A stretch of 64,000 bases of DNA from Arthrobacter sp. StoSoilA2. Its GTDB lineage: Bacteria > Actinomycetota > Actinomycetes > Actinomycetales > Micrococcaceae. This document shows positions 44,304-52,955 of this stretch, one piece after another (position 1 is the first letter of the stretch; each line of letters starts with the position of its first letter). The stretch is from positions 4,030,001 to 4,094,000 of the forward strand of contig NZ_AP024643.1 of NCBI RefSeq assembly GCF_019977195.1, given 5' to 3'. Position numbers and translations under genes: made by a program. The notes beneath the pieces are model-generated. The model was given only the letters and a program-made list of their open reading frames with translations. It searched no databases and had not been told where the DNA came from.

Positions 44304-45296
44304 ATGACTCCTCAACAGACCGAAAACCGTAAGGGCAGCCGGACCCGGCGCGCCGTCGTCTCCGCCGTCCTGGCGGTCACTCTCTCTGCCGGGGGTGCCA
44401 CGGCCTGGGCATTGGACCGTTTCGTCATTCCCCACGCCCAAATCACCAACGTCTCGGAATACGAAGCGAGCCAGGCGGGCACAACAGATACAGGCACGAC
44501 GCCGGACTCCACCTCCGCTGAAGCGTCCGCGAGCGCGGTGGTCACCGATACCTCGTACACGTCCGGCGACACCGGCGTCACCATCTCGACTGTGACCACG
44601 GGCAGCGGCGACAACACGGTCACCTACTACGTGGCCGACGTCGTGCTTGATGACGCGACGACGCTGAAGTCTGCCTTTGCGGAAGACACCTATGGCCAGA
44701 ACATCACGGAGACCACGTCCGCGATCGCGCAGGACCACAACGCCATTTTCGCCATCAACGGCGACTACTACGGTTTCCGGGATACGGGCATCGTGATCCG
44801 CAACGGCGTGGTGTACCGGGACGAGGGCGCACGCCAGGGTCTGGCGTTCTACAAGGACGGCACCGTCAAGGTATACGACGAGACCACCACGTCGGCTGAT
44901 CAGCTCCTTGCGGATGGTGTGTGGAACACGCTCTCGTTTGGGCCTTCCTTGCTGGACAATGGCGAGATCGCCTCGGGCATCGAGGATGTTGAGGTCGATA
45001 CGAATTTCGGCAACCACTCCATCCAGGACGAGCAACCGCGCACGGCCGTGGGAGTCATCGACGGGAACCATCTCGTGTTTGTGGTGGTGGATGGCCGCAG
45101 CCCGGGCTATTCCGCCGGCGTCACCATGACCGGCCTCGCACAGATCATGAAAGATCTGGGCGCCACCACTGCGTACAACATCGACGGCGGCGGCTCATCA
45201 ACCATGTACTTCAAGGGTGCGCTGGTAAACAATCCGCTCGGCGACAACAAAGAGCGCGGCACCTCCGACATCCTCTACATCGCCCAGTCGTCATGA
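44304..45296 (+). CDS. Secreted phosphodiester glycosidase-like (NAGPA domain) protein
   Basis: This 330-residue protein has an N-terminal membrane segment at about residues 16-37. A Thr/Ser-rich linker follows, then a NAGPA/DUF2233 domain with IFAINGDYYGFRDTGIVIRNG, RTAVGVIDGNHLVFVVVDGR and YNIDGGGSSTMYFKG. The domain is found in phosphodiester glycosidases that act on surface polymers. It opens a five-gene cluster; its stop overlaps the start of the glycosyltransferase. It probably works outside the membrane on the product of that cluster. Confidence 0.85.
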   Translation: MTPQQTENRKGSRTRRAVVSAVLAVTLSAGGATAWALDRFVIPHAQITNVSEYEASQAGTTDTGTTPDSTSAEASASAVVTDTSYTSGDTGVTISTVTTGSGDNTVTYYVADVVLDDATTLKSAFAEDTYGQNITETTSAIAQDHNAIFAINGDYYGFRDTGIVIRNGVVYRDEGARQGLAFYKDGTVKVYDETTTSADQLLADGVWNTLSFGPSLLDNGEIASGIEDVEVDTNFGNHSIQDEQPRTAVGVIDGNHLVFVVVDGRSPGYSAGVTMTGLAQIMKDLGATTAYNIDGGGSSTMYFKGALVNNPLGDNKERGTSDILYIAQSS

Positions 45297-46450
45297 TTGT
45301 CCTGATCCCGGCCTACGAGCCGGACCACCAGCTCATCAACCTCATCCGCACCATCCAGGAAGCCGATCCGTGGCTGAGGATCGTGGTGGTGGACGACGGT
45401 TCCGGACCCGACTTCAAAGACGTGTTCGACGACGCCGCCCGGCTTGGGTGCCACGTGCTCAGCTACGCAGTCAACGGCGGCAAAGGGCATGCCCTCAAGA
45501 GTGGTTTCGCTTTCATTGCGGCTGAATTCCCTGGCAACGACGTGGTGTGTGCCGACAGCGATGGCCAACACGGCGTCGCGGACATCCTGGCCGTTGCGGA
45601 CAGGGTGCGCCGCGTTACGGCCACCATGGTTCTGGGCTGCCGGAACTTTTCAGGCGACGTTCCTGCACGCAGTAAGTTCGGAAATACAGTGACGCGCTGG
45701 CTGTTCCGGCTCGCTACCGGCCAACGGATCGCCGACACGCAAACGGGACTTCGTGGCTACCGGGCGGACATGCTCCCTTGGTTGCTGACTGTCCGCGGCC
45801 AACGGTACGAGTACGAGCTGAACCTGTTGCTGGAGGCGAAGCAGGCCGGCTACGCCATTGACTCCGTGGACATCGCAACGGTGTACCTGGATAACAACTC
45901 GGGCTCGCATTTCAGGCCTGTGGCCGATTCCATCAGAATCTACGCACCGCTGTTGAAGTTCCTGGGTTCGTCCTTCTCGGCATTCCTGGTGGATACGGTG
46001 GCCTTCCTGATCCTCAGCGCGCTCACGGATTCGCTCCTTCTGGCAGTGGTCGGAGCCAGGGTGATCAGCTCGGCTGTGAACTTCCTGGTCAACCGACATC
46101 TGGTCTTCGATCACGGCACGGAAAGATCACTGCGTTCCACCGCCGCAGGATATATGGGGCTCGTTGTCATCTTGCTATCCGCCAACTACTCGATCATGTG
46201 GGCCCTCACCTCCGTTGCTGTTCCGGATTTGCTGGCCAAGCTCGTCACGGAGATGGCTTTGCTGGGCGTGAGCTTCGCCGTGCAGCAGCGATTCCTCTTC
46301 GCCCGCAAGGCCGGCACAACCTTGGCCGGCACACCGGAACCAGCCGACGTCGAAACGCATATCCCAGCCTTGGTCCCGGCACAGTTTCAGCACAGCAGGA
46401 CCGGGAATCGTGGAGACCAGCCAACCAACAGATTCCGGAGAATCCGATGA
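45293..46450 (+). CDS. GT2 glycosyltransferase fused to GtrA-like membrane domain
   Basis: This 385-residue protein has a family 2 glycosyltransferase domain (VLIPAYEPDHQL, VVVDDGSG, NGGKGHALKSG, CADSDGQH as DxD-like, RYEYELNLLL) at residues 1-205. A four-helix GtrA domain follows at about 225-345 (FSAFLVDTVAFLIL, VNFLVNRHLVFD). Such fusions load a lipid carrier with sugar and flip or present it. The ATG overlaps the upstream stop (ATGA), and the next start overlaps this stop, so translation is coupled. The polymer is unknown. Confidence 0.87.
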   Translation: MIVLIPAYEPDHQLINLIRTIQEADPWLRIVVVDDGSGPDFKDVFDDAARLGCHVLSYAVNGGKGHALKSGFAFIAAEFPGNDVVCADSDGQHGVADILAVADRVRRVTATMVLGCRNFSGDVPARSKFGNTVTRWLFRLATGQRIADTQTGLRGYRADMLPWLLTVRGQRYEYELNLLLEAKQAGYAIDSVDIATVYLDNNSGSHFRPVADSIRIYAPLLKFLGSSFSAFLVDTVAFLILSALTDSLLLAVVGARVISSAVNFLVNRHLVFDHGTERSLRSTAAGYMGLVVILLSANYSIMWALTSVAVPDLLAKLVTEMALLGVSFAVQQRFLFARKAGTTLAGTPEPADVETHIPALVPAQFQHSRTGNRGDQPTNRFRRIR

Positions 46451-47181
46451 ACACCATCATCCTTATAGCAGCGGACCTCGCCGCCATCACTGTCCTCACG
46501 TTCGCCCTCTACCTCCGCCGGCACCGGCGTCGTGACCTTGTAGTTTCCTACCTGGGCATGAACGTTGGGGTCCTGGCAGTTGCGACGGCCTTGTCCGGCT
46601 CAGCAGCCGGGATCGGGCTCGGCTTGGGGCTGTTCGGTGTTCTGTCAATCATCCGCCTGCGATCCACGGAACTCGCGCAGCACGAGGTGGCCTACTACTT
46701 CTCAGCGCTGGCGCTGGGCCTGATCGCAGGCATCGGCGTAGAACCCCTTTGGCTGACGTTGTCCCTCATGGGCATGGTCCTCCTGGTCATGTTCGTCGGT
46801 GACAATCCCAGGGTCCTCCCCGCTTACAGGCACCAGACCGTGGTCCTGGACCGGGCCATCAACAACGAACACGAACTCCATGCCCGGCTTGAGGAAGTCC
46901 TCGATGGCACGGTCCACTCGGCCACCATCCAGGAGCTGGACCTGGTGAACGACAAAACGATCGTGGATGTCCGGTATGCCGTACGGTCCTCCCGCGTGAG
47001 TCAGACCCACGCTGATTCGCAGGGCCACGCTGTTTCCCACGACCACGCTGCTTCGCAGGGCCCGCTCGGCTTCGACCAGCCTGCAGGCGCACTCACGCCG
47101 GCACCCGAGGAACTGCCCGCCACCCAGCCGTCGGCAAGTCAGCCACAGCAACCCGTGCCCACCTCAGCAGGTGTCTCATGA
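46447..47181 (+). CDS. DUF4956 membrane protein
   Basis: This 244-residue protein has four membrane helices in its first 115 residues. It contains the DUF4956 features VVSYLGMNVGVLAVATALSG, GLGLGLFGVLSIIRLRSTELAQHEVAYYFSALALGLIAG and a cytoplasmic ferredoxin-like tail. The last 50 residues are Gln/Pro/His-rich and less ordered. DUF4956 genes occur widely next to VTC-domain genes. It overlaps neighbours by four bases on each side. Its function is unknown; it may form a channel or scaffold for the polymer. Confidence 0.85.
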   Translation: MNTIILIAADLAAITVLTFALYLRRHRRRDLVVSYLGMNVGVLAVATALSGSAAGIGLGLGLFGVLSIIRLRSTELAQHEVAYYFSALALGLIAGIGVEPLWLTLSLMGMVLLVMFVGDNPRVLPAYRHQTVVLDRAINNEHELHARLEEVLDGTVHSATIQELDLVNDKTIVDVRYAVRSSRVSQTHADSQGHAVSHDHAASQGPLGFDQPAGALTPAPEELPATQPSASQPQQPVPTSAGVS

Positions 47182-47972
47182 GCCATGTGGACGCCGAAGC
47201 GGTCATTCCCCAGCTGAACCAGCTACCCGCCGTCGGGCTTGAAGAACTCACCACCGAAGCGGCGCTGCTGACGCGGGTGGACCGCAAGTATCTGGTGCCG
47301 TCCGCAACCGCCCGGCGGATCCTGTCGACCTTCACCACGGAGGCCCGGGTCCTCGAAATGGACGGAAATCGGACGTTCGCCTACGACTCCGTCTACTTCG
47401 ATACCCCGGACCTGGACAGCTACATGCTTGCCGCGCATGGTCGTCGCCGCCGCTTCAAGATCCGCACCCGGACCTATCTGGACACCGCGCTGAGCTTCCT
47501 GGAGGTCAAGACCGAAGGTGCCCGCGAGGCCACCGTCAAGGAGCGCATCCCCTATGAGCTGTGCAACCGCGACCGGCTCACGCGGGAAGGCCTGGCCTAC
47601 GTGAACGAGGCTCTTGCAGCCACCCTTGGTGGGGTGAATTTCGGTCCGCTGGAACCTGTTCTCTCCACCCGTTACCGCCGCACCACGCTTTTCCTTCCGG
47701 AATCCGGGAGCCGCGCGACGATCGATTCAGAGGTCACCTGGCAACGCCCGGACGGGCAGCCCTGGGTCCTGGACGACGCCGTCGTGGTTGAGACGAAGTC
47801 CGGATCTGCCCCCGGCCCGCTGGACAAGCACCTGTGGAGGAACGGTGTTCGCCCCTGCCGCATCTCCAAGTTCGCCACCGGCATGGCTGCGCTCCACCCC
47901 GGGCTGCCCGCCAACCGCTGGAATCAAACCCTCCGACGCCGGATGCCCCTGCGTCCCGCCGCCATCAGCTAA
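47178..47972 (+). CDS. VTC-domain polyphosphate polymerase-like protein
   Basis: This 264-residue protein has a VTC (polyphosphate polymerase) tunnel fold. LLTRVDRKYLVP (basic strand), DSVYFDTPDLDSYMLAAHGRRRRFKIRTRTY, FLEVKTEGAREATVKERIPY and VVVETKSG supply the Arg, Lys and Glu residues that bind ATP phosphates in Vtc4. It has no membrane segment and may dock on the DUF4956 protein. The bacterial substrate is not established; nucleotide-dependent phosphate or sugar-phosphate transfer is possible. Confidence 0.85.
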   Translation: MSHVDAEAVIPQLNQLPAVGLEELTTEAALLTRVDRKYLVPSATARRILSTFTTEARVLEMDGNRTFAYDSVYFDTPDLDSYMLAAHGRRRRFKIRTRTYLDTALSFLEVKTEGAREATVKERIPYELCNRDRLTREGLAYVNEALAATLGGVNFGPLEPVLSTRYRRTTLFLPESGSRATIDSEVTWQRPDGQPWVLDDAVVVETKSGSAPGPLDKHLWRNGVRPCRISKFATGMAALHPGLPANRWNQTLRRRMPLRPAAIS

Positions 47973-47999
47973 CCCACAGACGTCCCTAAGGAATCCACC

Positions 48000-49607
48000 A
48001 TGCGCTCCTTCCGCACTTACCTTTCCGTTGCCGCCGTCGCCTTGGCGGTATCACTGGCCGGCTGCTCAAGCGCCGCCACCAGTTCCACTTCTTCCAGCAC
48101 CTCGTCATCCAGCACAGCCGGGTCCACCTCCGACTCCGCCCAGACCGTCACCGCTGCCACGATCGAGGCAGATACCCATTTCGACAGCGATGACCTCACC
48201 TGGGACCCTGCGTCTGAAGTGGCCGTCAGCCTGGCCGACGGCGGCAGCAAAGTGACGTCGTCGGCCTCCACTGGCGTGGTGGTGGACGGCAATACCGTCA
48301 CCATCAGCGCGGCCGGAACCTACCGCCTGAGCGGCTCGCTGAGCGACGGCCAGATCGTGGTGGCCGCAGGCGATTCCGACACCGTCCGGATCATCCTGGA
48401 TGGTGTGGAACTGGGAAATTCGACCGGTTCGCCGTTCTCCGTCAAGAGCGCGGACGAAGCGATCGTCTACTTGGAAGACGGCAGTTCGAACACGTTGACC
48501 GACGCCACGAGCTATGCCGAGCAGGGCGAGGACGCACCCAATGCGGCACTTTTCTCAATGGCGGACCTGACCATCGCCGGGCCGGGTTCGTTGACCGTCA
48601 ACGGAAACTACAACGACGGCATCGTCTCCAAGGACGGCCTGGTCATGGCCTCCGGCAAAGTCACGGTGGACGCCAAGGACGATGGCATCCGCGGCAAGGA
48701 CTACACCGTGCTGCTGGACGGCGCCTACCAAGTGACAGCCGGCGGAGATGGCGTGAAAGCAGACAACGAAACAGACGCAAACCGCGGCTGGCTGCTGGTC
48801 AGCGGGGGCTCCTTGACGGTCACCGCGGGTGACGACGGCGTCAAGGCCTTCAACACCCTCTCCATCACGGGAGGAACAGTCACTGTGGCCGAGTCGGAGG
48901 AAGGACTTGAGGCCCAGCACATCGCCGTCTCCGGTGGCGATGTCACCGTCACATCCAACGACGACGGCGTGAACGCCTCGGGCGGGTCCTCCAACTCTGC
49001 GGATTCCGGGGCGGGCACCGGCCCAGGCGCTATGGGAGGGGGCGGGGGCGGCGACATGGGCGGCGGCGAGACCGTCGGCGACTACACCGTTGACGTGTCC
49101 GGTGGCACCTTGACCATCAACTCCCAGGGAGACGGCTTGGACTCCAACGGGAATGCGACGATTTCCGGTGGAACGGTGGTGGTCAACGGGCCCACGAACG
49201 ATGGCAATGGAGCGCTTGACGTCAACGGTGAATTGACCGTCACGGGTGGGACTGTGGCTGCAGCCGGCAGTGCCGGGATGGCAGTGACTCCGGGGACCTC
49301 ATCCACTCAGTCCGGCATGCAGGTAACCTTCAACTCCTCTGTGGCTGCCGGCACGCCTGTGCACATCGTTGACCCGTCGGGGACTGTGGTGGCATCCTTC
49401 GTGACAACCAAGACCACTGCCTCCCTGGTGTTCTCCTCGTCCGCAATCAGCGAGGGCCAGACGTACACGGTTTACACGGGAGGCAAGGCGGATGCGAAGG
49501 CTGGTCTGACGACAGGGTCCATTGACGGAGCGGACAAGCAGGGAACAGTGACGGCAGGCCAGTACACGCAGGCACAGGGTCCCGGTGGTGGGGGCGGGCG
49601 CCGCTAG
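48000..49607 (+). CDS. Cthe_2159-like carbohydrate-binding lipoprotein
   Basis: This 535-residue protein has a lipobox (SLAGC, Cys22), a Ser/Thr linker, and then long right-handed beta-helix repeats of DUF4353/Cthe_2159 type. These have recurring GxxTV and DDGVKA-like turns (DDGIRGKD, GDGVKADNE, DDGVKAFN, DDGVNASGG). A Gly-rich insert of 20 residues occurs near residue 345, and the C-terminus is a small beta domain. Family members bind acidic polysaccharide on the cell surface. It closes the cluster and has a terminator about 40 bases downstream. The composition suggests calcium or polymer binding. Confidence 0.85.
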   Translation: MRSFRTYLSVAAVALAVSLAGCSSAATSSTSSSTSSSSTAGSTSDSAQTVTAATIEADTHFDSDDLTWDPASEVAVSLADGGSKVTSSASTGVVVDGNTVTISAAGTYRLSGSLSDGQIVVAAGDSDTVRIILDGVELGNSTGSPFSVKSADEAIVYLEDGSSNTLTDATSYAEQGEDAPNAALFSMADLTIAGPGSLTVNGNYNDGIVSKDGLVMASGKVTVDAKDDGIRGKDYTVLLDGAYQVTAGGDGVKADNETDANRGWLLVSGGSLTVTAGDDGVKAFNTLSITGGTVTVAESEEGLEAQHIAVSGGDVTVTSNDDGVNASGGSSNSADSGAGTGPGAMGGGGGGDMGGGETVGDYTVDVSGGTLTINSQGDGLDSNGNATISGGTVVVNGPTNDGNGALDVNGELTVTGGTVAAAGSAGMAVTPGTSSTQSGMQVTFNSSVAAGTPVHIVDPSGTVVASFVTTKTTASLVFSSSAISEGQTYTVYTGGKADAKAGLTTGSIDGADKQGTVTAGQYTQAQGPGGGGGRR

Positions 49608-49644
49608 GTTTCACCTGACACAGACCTCCAAGACACAGCTAAGC

Positions 49645-49685
49645 ACGCCCCGATGGCATACTACGTTGCCGTCGGGGCGTGTTTT
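49645..49685 (+). terminator. Terminator of the surface cluster
   Basis: ACGCCCCGATGGCA pairs with the TGCCGTCGGGGCGT arm (one bulge), followed by GTTTTGTCTTTT. It ends the five-gene cluster. Beyond it, 49690-49850 has no supported gene; a 104-residue ORF there has no coding features. Confidence 0.85.
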
Positions 49686-49912
49686 GTCTTTTCCGTGTTG
49701 GTGAGGTTAACCCGGTGGCTGCCCTTGGCTTCCCGACCCTTTTTGCGATGGAAATCGCCGAAAGACAACCTTATTCAGTTGCATCCATGGCCAAGGATGG
49801 CCAAAGGGGGTCACGAAGCCACCCGCGCCCAGTCCATCCATGAGCATCCGGTCACATTTTGTTTACGCGCCAACTATGGCGTTTTGGTATCCCAAAGCGT
49901 AATCTACATCAC

Positions 49913-49950
49913 ATTCCTTCATGTGATATTCGCATTCCGCATGATGGAAC
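49913..49950. promoter_or_regulatory. Paired 17-bp boxes upstream of the MFS/racemase operon
   Basis: ATTCCTTCATGTGATAT at 49913 and ATTCCGCATGATGGAAC at 49934 are 21 bp apart. The second has TTCC-N7-GGAA. GTCACATTTTGTTT is at 49851-49864. This places the transporter operon in the same putative regulon, 12 kb from the IclR gene. Confidence 0.6.
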
Positions 49951-49999
49951 CATTCACGTGGCAATGAATGAACCTTCAGAGCTCAGTAAGGAGCGCACT

Positions 50000-51439
50000 G
50001 TGGAAAAAGACCTTGCCCAGGAGGCTGCAACACCGCGGACCGGATCCCTGGCGAAACAAATTGAAGGCGCGTACCAGCGGATCGGAGTGACTGGCGCGCA
50101 TCGCCAGATCGTCTTCATGATCCTGCTGGGGGTGTTCTTCGACGCCCTTGAGCAAAACGCCGTGGGCATAACCGGCCCCATCCTGCGCCAGTCGTGGGGT
50201 CTTGGGGCCACCGAGATCGGCTTGCTGAACACAATGACGTTTACGGCAACCGCACTCGGACGGCTGGCGACGGGCCTGATCGTCGATAAATATGGCCGCC
50301 GGCACATGCTGGTCATCAACCTCATCATTTTCGCTGGTGGTTCGCTGCTCTGTGCCGTTGCCCCCAACTACCCCATCCTGGCCGCTGGCCGTTTCGTGGT
50401 GGGCTTTGGCCTGGGCGGCGAAATCGCAGTGGCCGTGATCATGATGGCGGAGTTCTTCGCAGCGAAACACCGCGGGACCGCCGTCGGACTCATCAACGTC
50501 ACCGCGGCCGGCTTGGGCAACATGCTTGCACCTGCCTTTGGCATCCTTGTCTTCAGTCTCTTCGATGGTCCCGACAAGTGGCGCTGGGTGTTCGGCTTAC
50601 TGTTCATCCCCGCCCTTTTGGTGATGTTCTTCCGACGCTTTGTCCCCGAAACGCCCCGTTTCCTTGCATCCCAGGGCAAGATCGACGAAGCAAACATGGT
50701 CATCACCCGTCTGGCCCGCAACAAGCTCTCCGGGCGCATAGCGGATCCGGAAACTTACATCACCGCAGTGCCGGACCCCGTGGTGGCCACGGCGTCGGGA
50801 CATTGGAAGGACGCGCTGCGCGGTAAGCTCCTCAAGCGCACTGTCCTGCTCTGCATCGCCGTCTGCATGTCATACGCCGCCCAGATTTCGATGCTGACGC
50901 TGATGCCCACCATTCTGGTTTCCCGCGGATATGCCGTAAACACCAGCCTCTGGTTCACCCTCATCATGCAGTCGGGCTCTTTGCTGGGCGCGGCCACCGC
51001 TGCCTATTTGGCCAGCCGTTTGCCACGCAAAAAGGTGCTCACGGCTGCCGCCATCCTTGGGTGCCTCTCAGGACTGTCCATGGCCTTCCTCGCCAACGAC
51101 ATCGTGCTGGTAGTGATCTTCGGTGTCCTCTTCAACTTCTCCGTCATCATCCTGAACACCACCATCTGGCTGTTCGCCCCGGAGCTCTACCCCACCCGCA
51201 CCCGAGGCTTCGGAACGTCGATTATCCTCGCAGCAGGCTCGTTGTCCGGCGGCCTCTTCCCGCTCATCTCCGGAGCTGTCTTTGACTCAGCGGGTCTGCC
51301 CGGCATGTTCACCACCCTGGCCGTGCTCTTCTGTGTCCTGGCAATCGTGGTTCAATTCCCGCCGGAAACCTTCGGGAAGCCACTGGAAGAAGACTCGGAA
51401 CCCGGCAACGACGAGGAGGCGGCAATTTATGGACACTGA
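50000..51439 (+). CDS. MFS transporter (sugar/organic acid porter type)
   Basis: This 479-residue transporter has twelve membrane helices and the MFS motifs GLIVDKYGRRHML (loop 2-3), VGFGLGGEIAVAVIMMAEFF and the PETPRFLAS motif of the sugar-porter branch. The GTG at 50000 has a perfect AAGGAG six bases upstream. An ATG at 49964 would give 12 more residues but lacks a ribosome site. The racemase-like gene overlaps its end by 11 bases. The operator upstream suggests a ureide, hydantoin or related nitrogen compound as substrate. Confidence 0.85.
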   Translation: MEKDLAQEAATPRTGSLAKQIEGAYQRIGVTGAHRQIVFMILLGVFFDALEQNAVGITGPILRQSWGLGATEIGLLNTMTFTATALGRLATGLIVDKYGRRHMLVINLIIFAGGSLLCAVAPNYPILAAGRFVVGFGLGGEIAVAVIMMAEFFAAKHRGTAVGLINVTAAGLGNMLAPAFGILVFSLFDGPDKWRWVFGLLFIPALLVMFFRRFVPETPRFLASQGKIDEANMVITRLARNKLSGRIADPETYITAVPDPVVATASGHWKDALRGKLLKRTVLLCIAVCMSYAAQISMLTLMPTILVSRGYAVNTSLWFTLIMQSGSLLGAATAAYLASRLPRKKVLTAAAILGCLSGLSMAFLANDIVLVVIFGVLFNFSVIILNTTIWLFAPELYPTRTRGFGTSIILAAGSLSGGLFPLISGAVFDSAGLPGMFTTLAVLFCVLAIVVQFPPETFGKPLEEDSEPGNDEEAAIYGH

Positions 51440-52142
51440 TACTCCCCGGCCTTCAGCCCGGATCGTCCTGCTGGTAAATCCGAACACCAACAGCAGCACA
51501 ACAGCGATGATGGTGGACCTCGCCAAGGAGACCCTGGAACCCCACGGTCTCCAGGTAGTCGGTATCACCGCGTCGTCTGGACCTTCCATGATTGTGGATC
51601 CCGTCTCGCTGGCTGAGTCGGCCCGGCACGTCACCGAAGCAGTGCAAAACTACCTTTCAGGGCCCGACGGCGGCAGGGTCGCCGGCGTGATCGTCGCCGC
51701 CATCGGTGATCCCGGGCGCGCGCAACTGGACGGGGAACTGGACATCCCGGTGATCGGCATCGGTCAAGGCTCTGTGCACGCCGCAGCCCACGCTCGGGAT
51801 GGCGAGCTGCGTCGTTTTGGGATGGCGACCAGCACTCCGTTGCTGGTGGACGCCTTGGGCAAGCTTGTGGCGGCCCATGGACTTTCGGAACACTTCGCAG
51901 GTGTTCGATTGACCACGTCCGAGCCTCTGGCCCTCGCTGCCGATCCTGAAAGACAATTCCATGAATTGGCCGAAGCAGTCAGCGCTGCAACGGAAAACGA
52001 CGGCTCCCAGGCGGTCATCATTGCCGGAGGGCCACTGAGCGCCACCGCCCGGCGCCTTGCCGAAACGACCGCCGTCGAGATCATCCAACCGATCCCCAGC
52101 GCCTGCCGGCTGCTGCTCGCGGCGCTTCCACAGGAAGGTTAG
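51429..52142 (+). CDS. Asp/Glu/hydantoin racemase-like protein lacking both catalytic cysteines
   Basis: This 237-residue protein has the superfamily fold signs VLLVNPNTNSSTTAMMVDLA, VAAIGDPG, and the VPVIGIGQGS strand. The first catalytic Cys (ACFGDPG) is Ala91, and the second (LGCAGM) is a Gly near residue 200 (IIAGGPLS). It may bind rather than racemise its ligand, or use another chemistry. It overlaps the MFS gene by 11 bases and ends in a strong terminator. The paired boxes upstream connect the operon to the ureide regulon. Confidence 0.72.
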   Translation: MDTDTPRPSARIVLLVNPNTNSSTTAMMVDLAKETLEPHGLQVVGITASSGPSMIVDPVSLAESARHVTEAVQNYLSGPDGGRVAGVIVAAIGDPGRAQLDGELDIPVIGIGQGSVHAAAHARDGELRRFGMATSTPLLVDALGKLVAAHGLSEHFAGVRLTTSEPLALAADPERQFHELAEAVSAATENDGSQAVIIAGGPLSATARRLAETTAVEIIQPIPSACRLLLAALPQEG

Positions 52143-52153
52143 ACCCCACAAAC

Positions 52154-52193
52154 GGCGCCCGACGGCGGGACGCAAGTGCCGCCGTCGGGCGCC
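52154..52193 (+). terminator. Terminator of the MFS/racemase operon
   Basis: GGCGCCCGACGGCGG pairs perfectly with CCGCCGTCGGGCGCC around a 10-base loop, 12 bases after the stop. No T run follows. The rest of the gap to 52375 shows nothing I can support. Confidence 0.75.
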
Positions 52194-52375
52194 CCGCATG
52201 AAGAGTGCCACGTCCGCAAGCCCGCCCCGCAAACTTGATGGGAAATTGAGCCAAACAAACAGAGTCCTTGATTTTGGCGCGCCACGCTGGAAGCAGACGA
52301 AGCCCCCGTTCCATCAATCCATCAGGGTTTCGGCAACGAACAACCAGCAAGAATCACAATGATGTGGGGGAACCA

Positions 52376-52849
52376 ATGGAACAGTCAGCAGCGCTAACCG
52401 AGGTGATCGCCGTCAAGGGCATCATCCAGGACCAGCACCCCGTGGATTTCCACGCACTTGGTGTCGCAGGATGCATCGACAGGCTTGCTGCGCCGCTTCG
52501 ACGCTCCGGAGTGACCGTCCATTGGCACACACCCCACCACGGCATCGAGATCTCGTCCGCATCCGCCGCGCTGCTGTACCACGTAGCCCAAGAGACTTTC
52601 AGCAACACGCTGAACTACGCCGACGCCAGCGAACTGACCATCCGCCTCAACGCCGTTTACCACGGAATCCAACTGACGATCATGGACAACGGCAAAGGTT
52701 TCGAAATCCACGCCGCCCCCAGCGGCCGCCGCCACGGCTTCGGCCTGCTGCTCATGTCCATTGCCGTACACGACGCCGGAGGGTCAGTCGAGATCGACTC
52801 CGGGGTTGGGCGGGGCACCACCGTGAGGGTCACACTGCCACTGGATTGA
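52376..52849 (+). CDS. Orphan HATPase domain protein (NarL-kinase type)
   Basis: This 157-residue protein is little more than a GHKL ATP-binding domain of NarX/DesK-type sensor kinases. The N box is HVAQETFSNTLNYADA, the G1 box is DNGKGF, the G2 region is HGFGLLLMSIAV, and GVGRGTTVRVTLPL closes the fold. It has no dimerisation helix, phospho-acceptor His or membrane segment. The ATG at 52376 follows GGGGGAA. It could be a remnant, or a free ATPase partner for another kinase. No response regulator is beside it. Confidence 0.75.
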   Translation: MEQSAALTEVIAVKGIIQDQHPVDFHALGVAGCIDRLAAPLRRSGVTVHWHTPHHGIEISSASAALLYHVAQETFSNTLNYADASELTIRLNAVYHGIQLTIMDNGKGFEIHAAPSGRRHGFGLLLMSIAVHDAGGSVEIDSGVGRGTTVRVTLPLD

Positions 52850-52955
52850 GTCCAATTTGGGACCTTTTTACGGCCCTGGAGCCATGGATTGACGGCGTCC
52901 GCAGACGTATTCTGTAGCTACTTTTCAGCCTGACATCTCGACGGAATGGCACGAA

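Noticed and set aside
49653..49967. 104-codon ORF downstream of the Cthe_2159-like gene
   Set aside because: Its start is inside the terminator hairpin at 49645-49685 and its end covers the operator; no ribosome site or similarity.
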